This document shows, piece after piece, positions 8,651 to 15,584 of a stretch of 23,123 nucleotides of DNA (within the stretch, counting starts at the first letter, position 1; each line of letters starts with the position of its first letter). The DNA lies in NCBI GenBank assembly GCA_046482855.1, contig JAWOEH010000132.1:1-23123 (forward strand), in the 5' to 3' direction. The translations under genes and the position numbers were made by a program. This DNA is from CAYVSF01 sp046482855. Lineage in GTDB: Bacteria; Bacteroidota; Bacteroidia; Bacteroidales; UBA12077. The notes beneath the pieces were generated by a model. The model made no database searches and was not told where the DNA came from. It worked only from the letters and a program-made list of their open reading frames with translations.

Positions 8651-8693
8651 GTTCCTCCTATGTAAGCCAATTGCAGCTGGCTCAAAGGAACTT
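8651..8693. repeat. Two-tier imperfect inverted repeat in the pnt/suc control region
   Basis: AGTTCC (8651-8656) pairs with GGAACT (8688-8693), and inside it AGCCA (8666-8670) pairs with TGGCT (8679-8683) around an 8-nt loop. The internal loop is asymmetric (9 and 4 nt). It lies 54-96 nt upstream of pntAA, so it could be a leader RNA hairpin or an operator. No T run follows, so it is not a terminator. Confidence 0.45.
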
Positions 8694-8770
8694 GCTTTTC
8701 AATCAATAGAAACAAGACGAGTAAAGGAAATGTTTACATCTGCGCGTTCACCAAGGCTTAAAAACACTGA

Positions 8771-8783
8771 CAGGTAGTACCTG
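8771..8783. promoter_or_regulatory. Perfect 13-bp palindrome, candidate operator
   Basis: CAGGTA-G-TACCTG is a perfect palindrome around a central G. The left half, as AGGTAG (8772-8777), can alternatively pair with CTACCT (8785-8790). It sits about midway between the divergent pnt and suc starts, roughly 90 nt upstream of the sucA -7 box. A dimeric regulator site is an inference; no regulator gene is adjacent. Confidence 0.4.
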
Positions 8784-8874
8784 GCTACCTTAACAATAGG
8801 AAAGGCACTACATTCCTCCTTGATAATCACCTAACTACTCGACTGCAAGAACTGAAAGCTAAACATTTACAGGC

Positions 8875-8882
8875 TATATTTG
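8875..8882 (+). promoter_or_regulatory. Candidate -7 promoter element for sucAB
   Basis: TATATTTG matches the Bacteroidota -7 consensus TAnnTTTG exactly. Transcription would start near 8887, giving a leader of about 85 nt before the sucA ATG chosen at 8972. No convincing -33 TTTG is seen at the usual distance, so confidence is moderate. Confidence 0.45.
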
Positions 8883-8971
8883 TTCAAAGGCTATAATTAA
8901 TGGTTATCCTGGCTGGTTTTACCGCTGGGAATTATTATTTTAATAGGCAATTTGTAACAGATATACTAGGC

Positions 8972-11776
8972 ATGGACTCATTTTCATTCATCGGAAATTC
9001 CGATATAGATGCGATAACCGGGCTTTATGAAGCCTACCAAAAGGACCCTGAATCGGTTGACGAAGAGTGGCGTCGGTTTTTTCAGGGTTTTGAATTTGCA
9101 CAAACTCAGTTCCCTGTGAGTACCTCGGGCAGTGATGAACTTTTTGATGCAGAGTTTAAAGTAATCAACCTGATTGAGGGGTACCGGAAACGAGGGCACC
9201 TGTTCACCAAGACCAATCCGGTACGGCAGCGGCGACAATATTCCCCTACCCTGGCACTGGAAAACTACAACCTTTCAAAGGAAGATCTTCCCAAAAAATT
9301 TCAGGCAGGAAAACAGCTAGGCATTGGCACTGCCACCTTACAAGAAATTGTCGATCATCTGGAAACCACCTATTGTCAATCCATTGGCGCCGAATACATG
9401 TTTATCCGAAATACGGAAAACACCACCTGGCTGCAAGAAAAAATGGAAAAACAAAAAAATACACCCTCCTTCACACCTGATGAACGCAAACATATTTACC
9501 ATCACCTGAAGTTGGCTGTAGGTTTCGAGAATTTTATCCACAAAAAATTTATCGGCCAAAAGCGTTTTTCGCTTGAGGGCGCCGAATCGCTCATCCCCGC
9601 ATTAGATGCTGTTATTGAGAAAGGAGCAGGATTAGGCATCGAAGAGTTTGTTATTGGTATGTCGCACCGCGGACGCCTGAATGTATTGGCCAATATCCTT
9701 CAAAAACCCGAAGAGGACATCTTTGCTGAATATCTGGGCGAACAATATGATGAGAGCATTGCCTTGGGAGATGTAAAATACCACCTGGGCTATAGCAACA
9801 GAGTAACGACTGACTCGGGGAAGTCGATTATCCTGAATCTGGCACCCAACCCCTCGCATTTGGAGACAGTGGGCCCAATTGTTCAAGGACTGTCAAGATC
9901 AAAAATCTATCAGCAATACAACCACGATTATAAAAAACTTGCCCCAATCCTTATCCATGGCGATGCAGCCATTGCTTCGCAGGGAGTGGTTTATGAAACT
10001 GCGCAGATGTCGCAATTGAAAGGCTATAAAACAGGAGGCACCATCCACCTGGTAATAAACAACCAGGTAGGTTTTACCACCAACTACCTGGATGCACGCT
10101 CCAGCACTTACAGTACCGATATTGCCAAAGTTACCAAGTCGCCGATTTTCCACGTAAACGGCGACGATGTTGAAGCACTTGTCTACACCATCGAATTGGC
10201 AATGGAGTATCGTCAGCAATTTCAGTCAGATGTATACATCGACTTACTTTGCTACCGCAAACACGGACACAACGAAGGAGATGAGCCACGCTTTACACAA
10301 CCCCTGCTCTATAAAGAGATCTCCAAACACAAAAACCCCCGCGACATTTACGCCAGTCAGCTACAGGAGCAAAGCATCATGTCAGCTGAAGAGATTAAAA
10401 AGGAGGAAAAAAACTATGCCACTGCGCTGGAGGAGAAACTGAAGCAAGCCCGGACAGTTAAAAAACTGCACATCAAACAATTTCTATTCCGCACCTGGGA
10501 GAACTACCGATATGCTACAGCACAAGACTTTCTTGCCTCGCCCAAAACAGGCGTAGCCAGACAAACGCTGGTAGAGACAGCCAAAAAAATAAACCATGTT
10601 CCGGAAGATCTTTCCTTCTTTAAAAAAGTACACAAAATCATCGACGATCGGCAAAAAATGATTGAGAAGGACAAGCTGGACTGGGGCATGGCCGAGCTGC
10701 TGGCATACGGCACCCTGGTACAGGAGGGCTATCCGGTACGTATATCGGGACAGGACAGCGAACGAGGTACCTTTGCCCACCGACACTCTGCCTTTACCAT
10801 TGAAGACACCGATAAGCGCTATTGGCCTTTGAAGCATGTTTCCGAGCATCAAGCTCCCTTCCATGTGTACAACTCGCCACTGAGCGAATATGGCGTTATG
10901 GGCTTTGAGTATGGCTACGCCCTTGGGGCTCCAAAAGGGCTGATAATTTGGGAAGCTCAATTCGGCGACTTTGTGAATGTGGCACAGGTAATCATTGACC
11001 AATACATCAGCTCGGCAGAGGAGAAGTGGGGACTAATGAACGGCTTGACCCTTTTCTTGCCCCATGGTTTCGAGGGACAGGGTCCCGAGCATTCAAGCGC
11101 ACGTATGGAACGTTTTCTGGCGCTTGCGGCCAATAATAACATGCAAATTATAAATCCTACAACCCCTGCCAATTTATTTCACATGTTGCGACGTCAAACG
11201 CACCGCGAGTTTCGCGTCCCCCTCATCGCCTTTACGCCAAAAAGCTTGCTGCGACATCCCAAGTGTGTATCTTCCCTGCAGGACATGGAACAAGGTGGTT
11301 TTAAGGAAGTTATTGATGATAACAATGTACAAGTAAACGAGGTACGCAGGGTGGTATTTTGTAGCGGTAAGATCTACTACGATCTGTTGGAACGCAAAGA
11401 GCATTTCAACGCTCAGGACATTGCCCTGGTGCGCATCGAACAGCTCTACCCATTCCCCGAACAACAAGTAAAAGAGATAATAAACCGTTATCCGAATACA
11501 TTACGCTGGTTATGGGTACAAGAAGAACCCGAGAACATGGGGCCCTGGCAATTCATACGCAACCACCTGAATTTCATCGACATTCAACCTATTGCGCGTC
11601 AAGCCAGTGGAAGTCCGGCTGTGGGGCTGCATAAAATACACGTTGAGCAACAAAACGAAATCCTTGGCAAAGTGTTCCGCAAGTGTACCTGCGAGCGCAA
11701 CCTAAAATATTGCGGCCTGCAATGCGAAGTAGGCAGTTCACGAAAATCCTTTAAGAAACAACATAACTATTTGTAA
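8972..11776 (+). CDS. sucA: 2-oxoglutarate dehydrogenase E1 component
   Basis: Thiamine-diphosphate decarboxylase of the 2-oxoglutarate dehydrogenase complex. It decarboxylates 2-oxoglutarate and passes the succinyl group to the lipoyl arm of SucB in the TCA cycle. Family blocks appear in order: the N-terminal SFIGNSDIDAITGLYEAYQ, GMSHRGRLNVL (229-239), NPSHLE, GDAAIASQGVVYET, RKHGHNEGDEPRFTQP, then the pyrimidine domain with RISGQDSERGTFAHRH and LPHGFEGQGPEHSSARMERF (696-715). I chose ATG 8972 because the family N-terminus starts there and gives 934 aa, close to the 933 of E. coli; an ATG at 8900 would add 24 residues of little similarity. The odd feature is a ~30-residue tail after LGKVFRK with Cys905, 907, 914 and 918. 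sucB follows 15 nt later. Confidence 0.96.
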   Translation: MDSFSFIGNSDIDAITGLYEAYQKDPESVDEEWRRFFQGFEFAQTQFPVSTSGSDELFDAEFKVINLIEGYRKRGHLFTKTNPVRQRRQYSPTLALENYNLSKEDLPKKFQAGKQLGIGTATLQEIVDHLETTYCQSIGAEYMFIRNTENTTWLQEKMEKQKNTPSFTPDERKHIYHHLKLAVGFENFIHKKFIGQKRFSLEGAESLIPALDAVIEKGAGLGIEEFVIGMSHRGRLNVLANILQKPEEDIFAEYLGEQYDESIALGDVKYHLGYSNRVTTDSGKSIILNLAPNPSHLETVGPIVQGLSRSKIYQQYNHDYKKLAPILIHGDAAIASQGVVYETAQMSQLKGYKTGGTIHLVINNQVGFTTNYLDARSSTYSTDIAKVTKSPIFHVNGDDVEALVYTIELAMEYRQQFQSDVYIDLLCYRKHGHNEGDEPRFTQPLLYKEISKHKNPRDIYASQLQEQSIMSAEEIKKEEKNYATALEEKLKQARTVKKLHIKQFLFRTWENYRYATAQDFLASPKTGVARQTLVETAKKINHVPEDLSFFKKVHKIIDDRQKMIEKDKLDWGMAELLAYGTLVQEGYPVRISGQDSERGTFAHRHSAFTIEDTDKRYWPLKHVSEHQAPFHVYNSPLSEYGVMGFEYGYALGAPKGLIIWEAQFGDFVNVAQVIIDQYISSAEEKWGLMNGLTLFLPHGFEGQGPEHSSARMERFLALAANNNMQIINPTTPANLFHMLRRQTHREFRVPLIAFTPKSLLRHPKCVSSLQDMEQGGFKEVIDDNNVQVNEVRRVVFCSGKIYYDLLERKEHFNAQDIALVRIEQLYPFPEQQVKEIINRYPNTLRWLWVQEEPENMGPWQFIRNHLNFIDIQPIARQASGSPAVGLHKIHVEQQNEILGKVFRKCTCERNLKYCGLQCEVGSSRKSFKKQHNYL

Positions 11777-11791
11777 CCAAAAAACTACAAC

Positions 11792-13093
11792 ATGTTAGAT
11801 ATAAAAGTTCCCAGTCCGGGAGAGTCGATAACAGAAGTGGAAATAAGCAGCTGGCTGGTGGCCGACGGCGATTATGTTGAACAAGATCAAGAGGTTGCCG
11901 AAATTGAATCCGATAAAGCTACCCTGCCACTTATTGCCGAAGAAGCCGGTGTTATTCATATTAAGGTAAAAGAAGGTACACCCGTTGCAGTAGGCACCGT
12001 TGCCTGCAGTATCGATACCGATGCAGAGCCTCAGGAGAAGAGCTCATCAAAGAAACAAGAACAAGAAACGAAACCTGCCGAAAAAGAATCTCCGCAGGAA
12101 ACACCCAAAAAAACAGAGACAAAGAAGGAGGAGGACAAAAATCCTCAACCCGAGAAAACAGAGGCTTCCTTATCAGACCAGGAATCTCAGGCTAAAGTTA
12201 CGCCTGTGGCTAAAAAGATGATGCAGGAGAAAAATCTGGATGTGGACGCCGTACTAAGAGGTTTGAAGCGCATTGGCAAAGAAGAGGTGGAAGCGGTACT
12301 GGATCTTCCCGAAGAGAAAAACACCACCAGAAAAAAGGTGCAGCAAACATCTGACAACCCTACTCGCGACCAGGAGCGAAAAAAAGTATCGCAATTGCGC
12401 AAGAAGCTGAGCCAGCGATTGGTTTCGGTAAAGAATGAAACAGCGATGCTCACCACCTTTAATGAGGTAGATATGAGCGAAGTAATAAGGCTGCGCAAAA
12501 GTTATCAAAAAAAATTCATTGAGACACATGATATTAAACTGGGCTTCATGTCCTTTTTTACCAAAGCCGTTACGCAGGCGCTGAAGGCTTTTCCCTCGGT
12601 AAATTCGCAGCTGGACGGCGAGGAGTTGGTAACGCCGGAGTATGCCGACATCGGCATTGCTGTTCAAACCCCCAAAGGACTGATGGTGCCGGTTATTCGC
12701 AATGCGGAAACCAAATCGCTGGCAGCTATTGAGCAGGAACTCAACGAGCTTGCCACAAAAGCCCGAAAGGGGCGAATATCCATCGATGAGATGACTGGTG
12801 GCACCTTCACCATTACCAATGGTGGCGTTTTTGGTTCGTTATTATCCACCCCCATTCTCAATCCGCCTCAATCGGCCATTCTGGGGATGCATAATATTCA
12901 GGAGCGCCCCGTAGCGGTGGATGGGCAGGTGGTCATCAGGCCCATGATGTACATTGCCCTGTCGTACGACCACCGGGTAATTGACGGACGCGACTCCGTT
13001 GGCTTTTTGGTAAAAGTAAAAGAACTACTGGAGCACCCGCATCAAATGCTCCTGGGCCCGGAAAATCCCGACGAACAACTTTTAGAGTTATAA
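11792..13093 (+). CDS. sucB: 2-oxoglutarate dehydrogenase E2, dihydrolipoyl succinyltransferase
   Basis: E2 core of the 2-oxoglutarate dehydrogenase complex. It takes the succinyl group on a lipoyl arm and transfers it to CoA. Domains in order: a lipoyl domain (residues 1-77) with the lipoylated Lys42 in ESDKATL; a long Glu/Lys/Pro-rich flexible linker (about 80-130); an E3-binding region (about 133-168); and the acyltransferase domain (about 195-433) with FFTKAVTQALKAFPSVNSQL and the catalytic SYDHRVIDGRD (His394, Asp398). Length 433 aa is normal for SucB. Unusually, the E3-binding segment lacks the expected GTGxGGR loop and reads RGLKRIGKEEV instead. It is co-transcribed with sucA and ends at a strong terminator. 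No lpd gene is in the window. Confidence 0.96.
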   Translation: MLDIKVPSPGESITEVEISSWLVADGDYVEQDQEVAEIESDKATLPLIAEEAGVIHIKVKEGTPVAVGTVACSIDTDAEPQEKSSSKKQEQETKPAEKESPQETPKKTETKKEEDKNPQPEKTEASLSDQESQAKVTPVAKKMMQEKNLDVDAVLRGLKRIGKEEVEAVLDLPEEKNTTRKKVQQTSDNPTRDQERKKVSQLRKKLSQRLVSVKNETAMLTTFNEVDMSEVIRLRKSYQKKFIETHDIKLGFMSFFTKAVTQALKAFPSVNSQLDGEELVTPEYADIGIAVQTPKGLMVPVIRNAETKSLAAIEQELNELATKARKGRISIDEMTGGTFTITNGGVFGSLLSTPILNPPQSAILGMHNIQERPVAVDGQVVIRPMMYIALSYDHRVIDGRDSVGFLVKVKELLEHPHQMLLGPENPDEQLLEL

Positions 13094-13114
13094 GCGTTAC
13101 TATACCAATACTTC

Positions 13115-13145
13115 AAGAGCAGTTCTCCGGAACTGCTCTTTTTTT
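13115..13145 (+). terminator. Strong intrinsic terminator of sucAB
   Basis: An 11-bp perfect stem, AAGAGCAGTTC (13115-13125) with GAACTGCTCTT (13130-13140), closes a TCCG tetraloop and runs straight into further T. It begins 22 nt after the sucB stop codon. Confidence 0.95.
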
Positions 13146-13161
13146 ATAAACCCCAAAGCCC

Positions 13162-13169
13162 TATATTCG
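13162..13169 (+). promoter_or_regulatory. Candidate -7 element for the M15 peptidase gene
   Basis: TATATTCG differs from TAnnTTTG at one position and lies 12 nt before the ATG at 13182, just past the sucAB terminator. The identical octamer occurs at 18069-18076 upstream of another gene. No -33 box is visible. Confidence 0.35.
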
Positions 13170-13181
13170 TATGCATAAAAG

Positions 13182-13910
13182 ATGAAACGAAGGCACTTCC
13201 TAAAACTCATGAGCGCTACGCCTGTTTTGGCCGCACCAGCCAGCTGGCGTTTTTTAAAGGATACCACGCCACAGCTATGCGGTCTGGAAGCGCCTCCCCT
13301 ATATGGACAGGATTTCAGACTCCGGCGTGACGCAGCTCAAGCGCTTGAAGCGATGCAGGCAGCAGCAAAAAAAGAGCACATCCTCTTACAAAGCCGATCC
13401 AGCTACCGCAGCTTTTCCTTTCAAACACAATCCTGGAACCGACGAATGAAGGAGCTTTTGGCAAAGGGCAAAACACTGGAAGAGGCACTTGAGATAAACC
13501 TGCGTTATGTGGCAATTCCCGGTACAAGCCGCCACCACTGGGGAACGGATATTGATTTGCTCGATGCTGCCCATCCCGCTCCCCGCAAAGGGATGCCTAT
13601 TCGTCATTTTAAACCTAATGGCCGCTACCACACCATGTATAAATGGTTGCAAAAACATGGCCCCGACTATGGTTTTTTCCTGACCTATACCGACAAACCG
13701 GAACGAAAAGGCTTTTACTACGAACCCTGGCACTACTCCTATGCCCCCCTTGCCAAGGGGTTGCTAAAAAATATGTTGGTAATCGATTACCAGGATCTTT
13801 GGCGCCCTCACACGATTATAGGAAAGGAGCTGATGACAGCACCGTTTATGAAAAAGTACCTGGTCAACTACCTGTTGGGCATCAATCCGTCCCTATTGCC
13901 TGAATGGTAG
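13182..13910 (+). CDS. M15-family (VanY-like) D,D-carboxypeptidase with twin-arginine-like leader
   Basis: Zinc peptidase of the VanY/M15 family; such enzymes trim the terminal D-Ala or other peptide ends of peptidoglycan. The motif SRHHWGTDID (residues 116-125) gives zinc ligands His118 and Asp125. EPWHYSY supplies the catalytic Glu181 and the third ligand His184. The N-terminus KRRHFLKLMS followed by a short alanine-rich stretch ending AAPA resembles a Tat signal, suggesting folded export to the periplasm; this is inferred. At 242 aa it is a single-domain enzyme. It lies between the suc terminator and the flavodoxin-like gene, with 142 nt downstream, so it may be monocistronic. The exact substrate is unproven. 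Confidence 0.9.
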   Translation: MKRRHFLKLMSATPVLAAPASWRFLKDTTPQLCGLEAPPLYGQDFRLRRDAAQALEAMQAAAKKEHILLQSRSSYRSFSFQTQSWNRRMKELLAKGKTLEEALEINLRYVAIPGTSRHHWGTDIDLLDAAHPAPRKGMPIRHFKPNGRYHTMYKWLQKHGPDYGFFLTYTDKPERKGFYYEPWHYSYAPLAKGLLKNMLVIDYQDLWRPHTIIGKELMTAPFMKKYLVNYLLGINPSLLPEW

Positions 13911-14016
13911 CAAAAACACCCCCTCTCGACCAACTCCTCCATCACATCAGATTCCACATTCTTCAATTCCTCTTCTTGAAAGTACCTGATTGAGTGCATT
14001 TATCCTGCATATTTAG

Positions 14017-14024
14017 TATCTTTA
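14017..14024 (+). promoter_or_regulatory. Candidate -7 element for the flavodoxin-like gene
   Basis: TATCTTTA matches TAnnTTTG at seven of eight positions, 28 nt before the ATG. A TTG at 13990-13992 could be the -33 part, although 24 nt is a long spacer. The same TATCTTTAC string appears at 17059. Confidence 0.35.
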
Positions 14025-14052
14025 CTCTTAAGCTAACCGTTTTACAAATACC

Positions 14053-14589
14053 ATGAAAACAATTGTTATCTATTATTCGCATAAAGGCAATAATAAATAC
14101 CTTGCAAACAAAATTGCAGATCGGCTCCAATGCGATAGAGAAGAGTTGAGGCCCCGGCTTAAAGGCTTCCTTTTTATTATGCTCGCACTACATGCAGGTA
14201 TAAAGCCTGTTAAAGCACAGTTGGATAATTATGAAAGAATTATTCTTGTGGGTCCCATTTATGTTGGACGTCTTATTTATCCGTTGCAAAGCTTCATTAA
14301 AACCCACAGGCAAAGAAATGTGCAGTGGTATTTTGCTACCTGTTGCGGAAGCAACTTTCAACAAAAAGAGGATAAGTTTGGGCATGCCCGAGTTTTTGAG
14401 AAAGTTCGAGCACTCCTTGGACACAAATGTAAAGATTGCCAGGCATTCCCCATCGATTTGGCGCTTCCCGAAGACCAACAAAAGGAATCCGAAACGGCAG
14501 TTCAAACACGTTTGAGCGAGGAAAATTTTCAAGGCAGAATGTCCCAACTGTTTATGGAGTATACCAGCCGATTGCAAAGCATGTACTAA
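14053..14589 (+). CDS. Flavodoxin-like (HemG-type) protein
   Basis: A flavodoxin-fold protein. The first strand MKTIVIYYS is followed by the FMN-phosphate loop SHKGNNKYLA (residues 9-18), and ERIILVGPIYVGRL (61-74) fits the second FMN loop. Length 178 aa is close to the menaquinone-dependent protoporphyrinogen oxidase HemG (~180 aa), but there is not enough identity visible to claim that reaction. Flavodoxin-like quinone reductase or electron carrier are alternatives. Two cysteine pairs, Cys97-Cys98 and Cys126/Cys129 (CKDC), are unusual for flavodoxins and may be redox-active. mscS follows within 100 nt on the same strand, so they may share a transcript. Confidence 0.78.
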   Translation: MKTIVIYYSHKGNNKYLANKIADRLQCDREELRPRLKGFLFIMLALHAGIKPVKAQLDNYERIILVGPIYVGRLIYPLQSFIKTHRQRNVQWYFATCCGSNFQQKEDKFGHARVFEKVRALLGHKCKDCQAFPIDLALPEDQQKESETAVQTRLSEENFQGRMSQLFMEYTSRLQSMY

Positions 14590-14683
14590 AGCAAATGAAT
14601 ACACGCCTAACAAGGCCTCTTATAATCGTGAACAAAAGGCAAATGGCTCTTGTTGCAAACATACATTTAACCCACAAAACATT

Positions 14684-15502
14684 ATGAACGATTTAACACC
14701 TTTTCTTGAGCAGCTTATTCAGCTGATAAAAACATATGCACCCGACTTTATTAAGGCATTGTTTGTCCTGATCGTCGGTTTTTGGATCATTCGCATCTTT
14801 AATAGGCGATTTCTTAAATTCATGGAAAAGCGGGAAGTAGAGCCCTCCTTGCGAGGCTTTGTTCAGACCCTGCTCTCAACTACACTCAAGATCTTACTGA
14901 TAATAAGCGTAATGAGCATGGTCGGCATTGAAATGACCTCCTTTATTGCGCTGATAGCTGCCGCGGGTCTTGCTGTTGGGCTAGCCCTGCAAGGGACTTT
15001 ACAAAACTTTGCAGGTGGCGTTATCATTCTTATTCTCAAACCATTTAGAGTTGGTCACTTCATTACAGCTCAAGGTCACAGTGGAACGGTAAAAGAGATA
15101 CAGGTGTTTAACACCATCCTCAAAACGCCGGATAATAAAACCATTGTTATTCCCAACTCCCCCCTGGCAACAGGTTCATTAATCAATTACTCGGTTGAGG
15201 AAAATCGGCGCTGCGATTTTACCTTTGGCATAGGTTACGGAGATGATATTGATAAAGCGAAACTACTGCTTAAGAACCTGATTGACGTTGATGAGCGTTT
15301 CCTCCAGGATCCCGCTCCACAAATTGTGGTGGGAGAACTGGGCGATAGCTCGGTAAATATTATTGTCCGAGCTTGGGTAAAAGCCAGTGACTATTGGGAT
15401 GTATTTTTTGAGTACACCGAAAAAGTGAAGAAAATTTTCGATAAAGAAGGCATCAACATCCCTTTTCCGCAACACGATGTACATCTTTATCAACAGCAAT
15501 AA
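14684..15502 (+). CDS. Small-conductance mechanosensitive channel, MscS family
   Basis: Inner-membrane channel that opens under membrane tension and releases solutes during hypo-osmotic shock. Three transmembrane helices lie at about residues 20-40, 59-81 and 86-118. The pore helix has the alternating small-residue pattern GLAVGLALQGTLQNFAGG. The cytoplasmic beta domain follows with GTVKEIQVFNTILKTPDNK and IVIPNSPL. At 272 aa it matches the minimal E. coli MscS type (286 aa). In the usual FRVGDFI segment the acidic residue is His125. The start ATG overlaps the TGA of a 30-codon frame lying upstream. Confidence 0.94.
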   Translation: MNDLTPFLEQLIQLIKTYAPDFIKALFVLIVGFWIIRIFNRRFLKFMEKREVEPSLRGFVQTLLSTTLKILLIISVMSMVGIEMTSFIALIAAAGLAVGLALQGTLQNFAGGVIILILKPFRVGHFITAQGHSGTVKEIQVFNTILKTPDNKTIVIPNSPLATGSLINYSVEENRRCDFTFGIGYGDDIDKAKLLLKNLIDVDERFLQDPAPQIVVGELGDSSVNIIVRAWVKASDYWDVFFEYTEKVKKIFDKEGINIPFPQHDVHLYQQQ

Positions 15503-15584
15503 CAGGAACACAAACTATCCGATAATTGACGCTTTCCGGCAGCGCAGTCATTCCGTTTGCCAGAAGACAAAAACCCACATAATT

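Larger units (their letters stand above)
8598..8971. other. Long divergent intergenic region between pnt and suc operons
   Basis: About 370 nt without a convincing gene separates the pntAA start (-) from the chosen sucA start (+). It must carry both promoters. What I can see in it is a two-tier imperfect hairpin at 8651-8693, a 13-bp palindrome at 8771-8783 and a Bacteroidota-type -7 box at 8875-8882. Open frames here are very short and I see no tRNA or rRNA. I found no clear -7 box for pnt on the minus strand. Confidence 0.7.

Noticed and set aside
8900..8971. SucA start at 8900
   Set aside because: The 24 extra residues have no resemblance to the E1 N-terminus. The start at 8972 gives the family start and 934 aa.
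10484..11002. 172-codon frame antisense to sucA
   Set aside because: Shadow of conserved SucA coding sequence; no motif and no ribosome site.
11684..11776. Frameshift as the cause of the SucA cysteine tail
   Set aside because: The family-typical total length and a clean frame running to TAA 15 nt before sucB make an indel unlikely, though a comparison is still needed.
12000..12221. 73-codon frame rich in Arg/Lys inside sucB
   Set aside because: It arises from the Glu/Lys/Pro linker of SucB read out of frame.
15477..15584. Upstream extension of the DUF3078 frame to an ATG at 15477
   Set aside because: The extra 36 residues lie partly inside mscS and precede a perfect signal peptide beginning at 15585.
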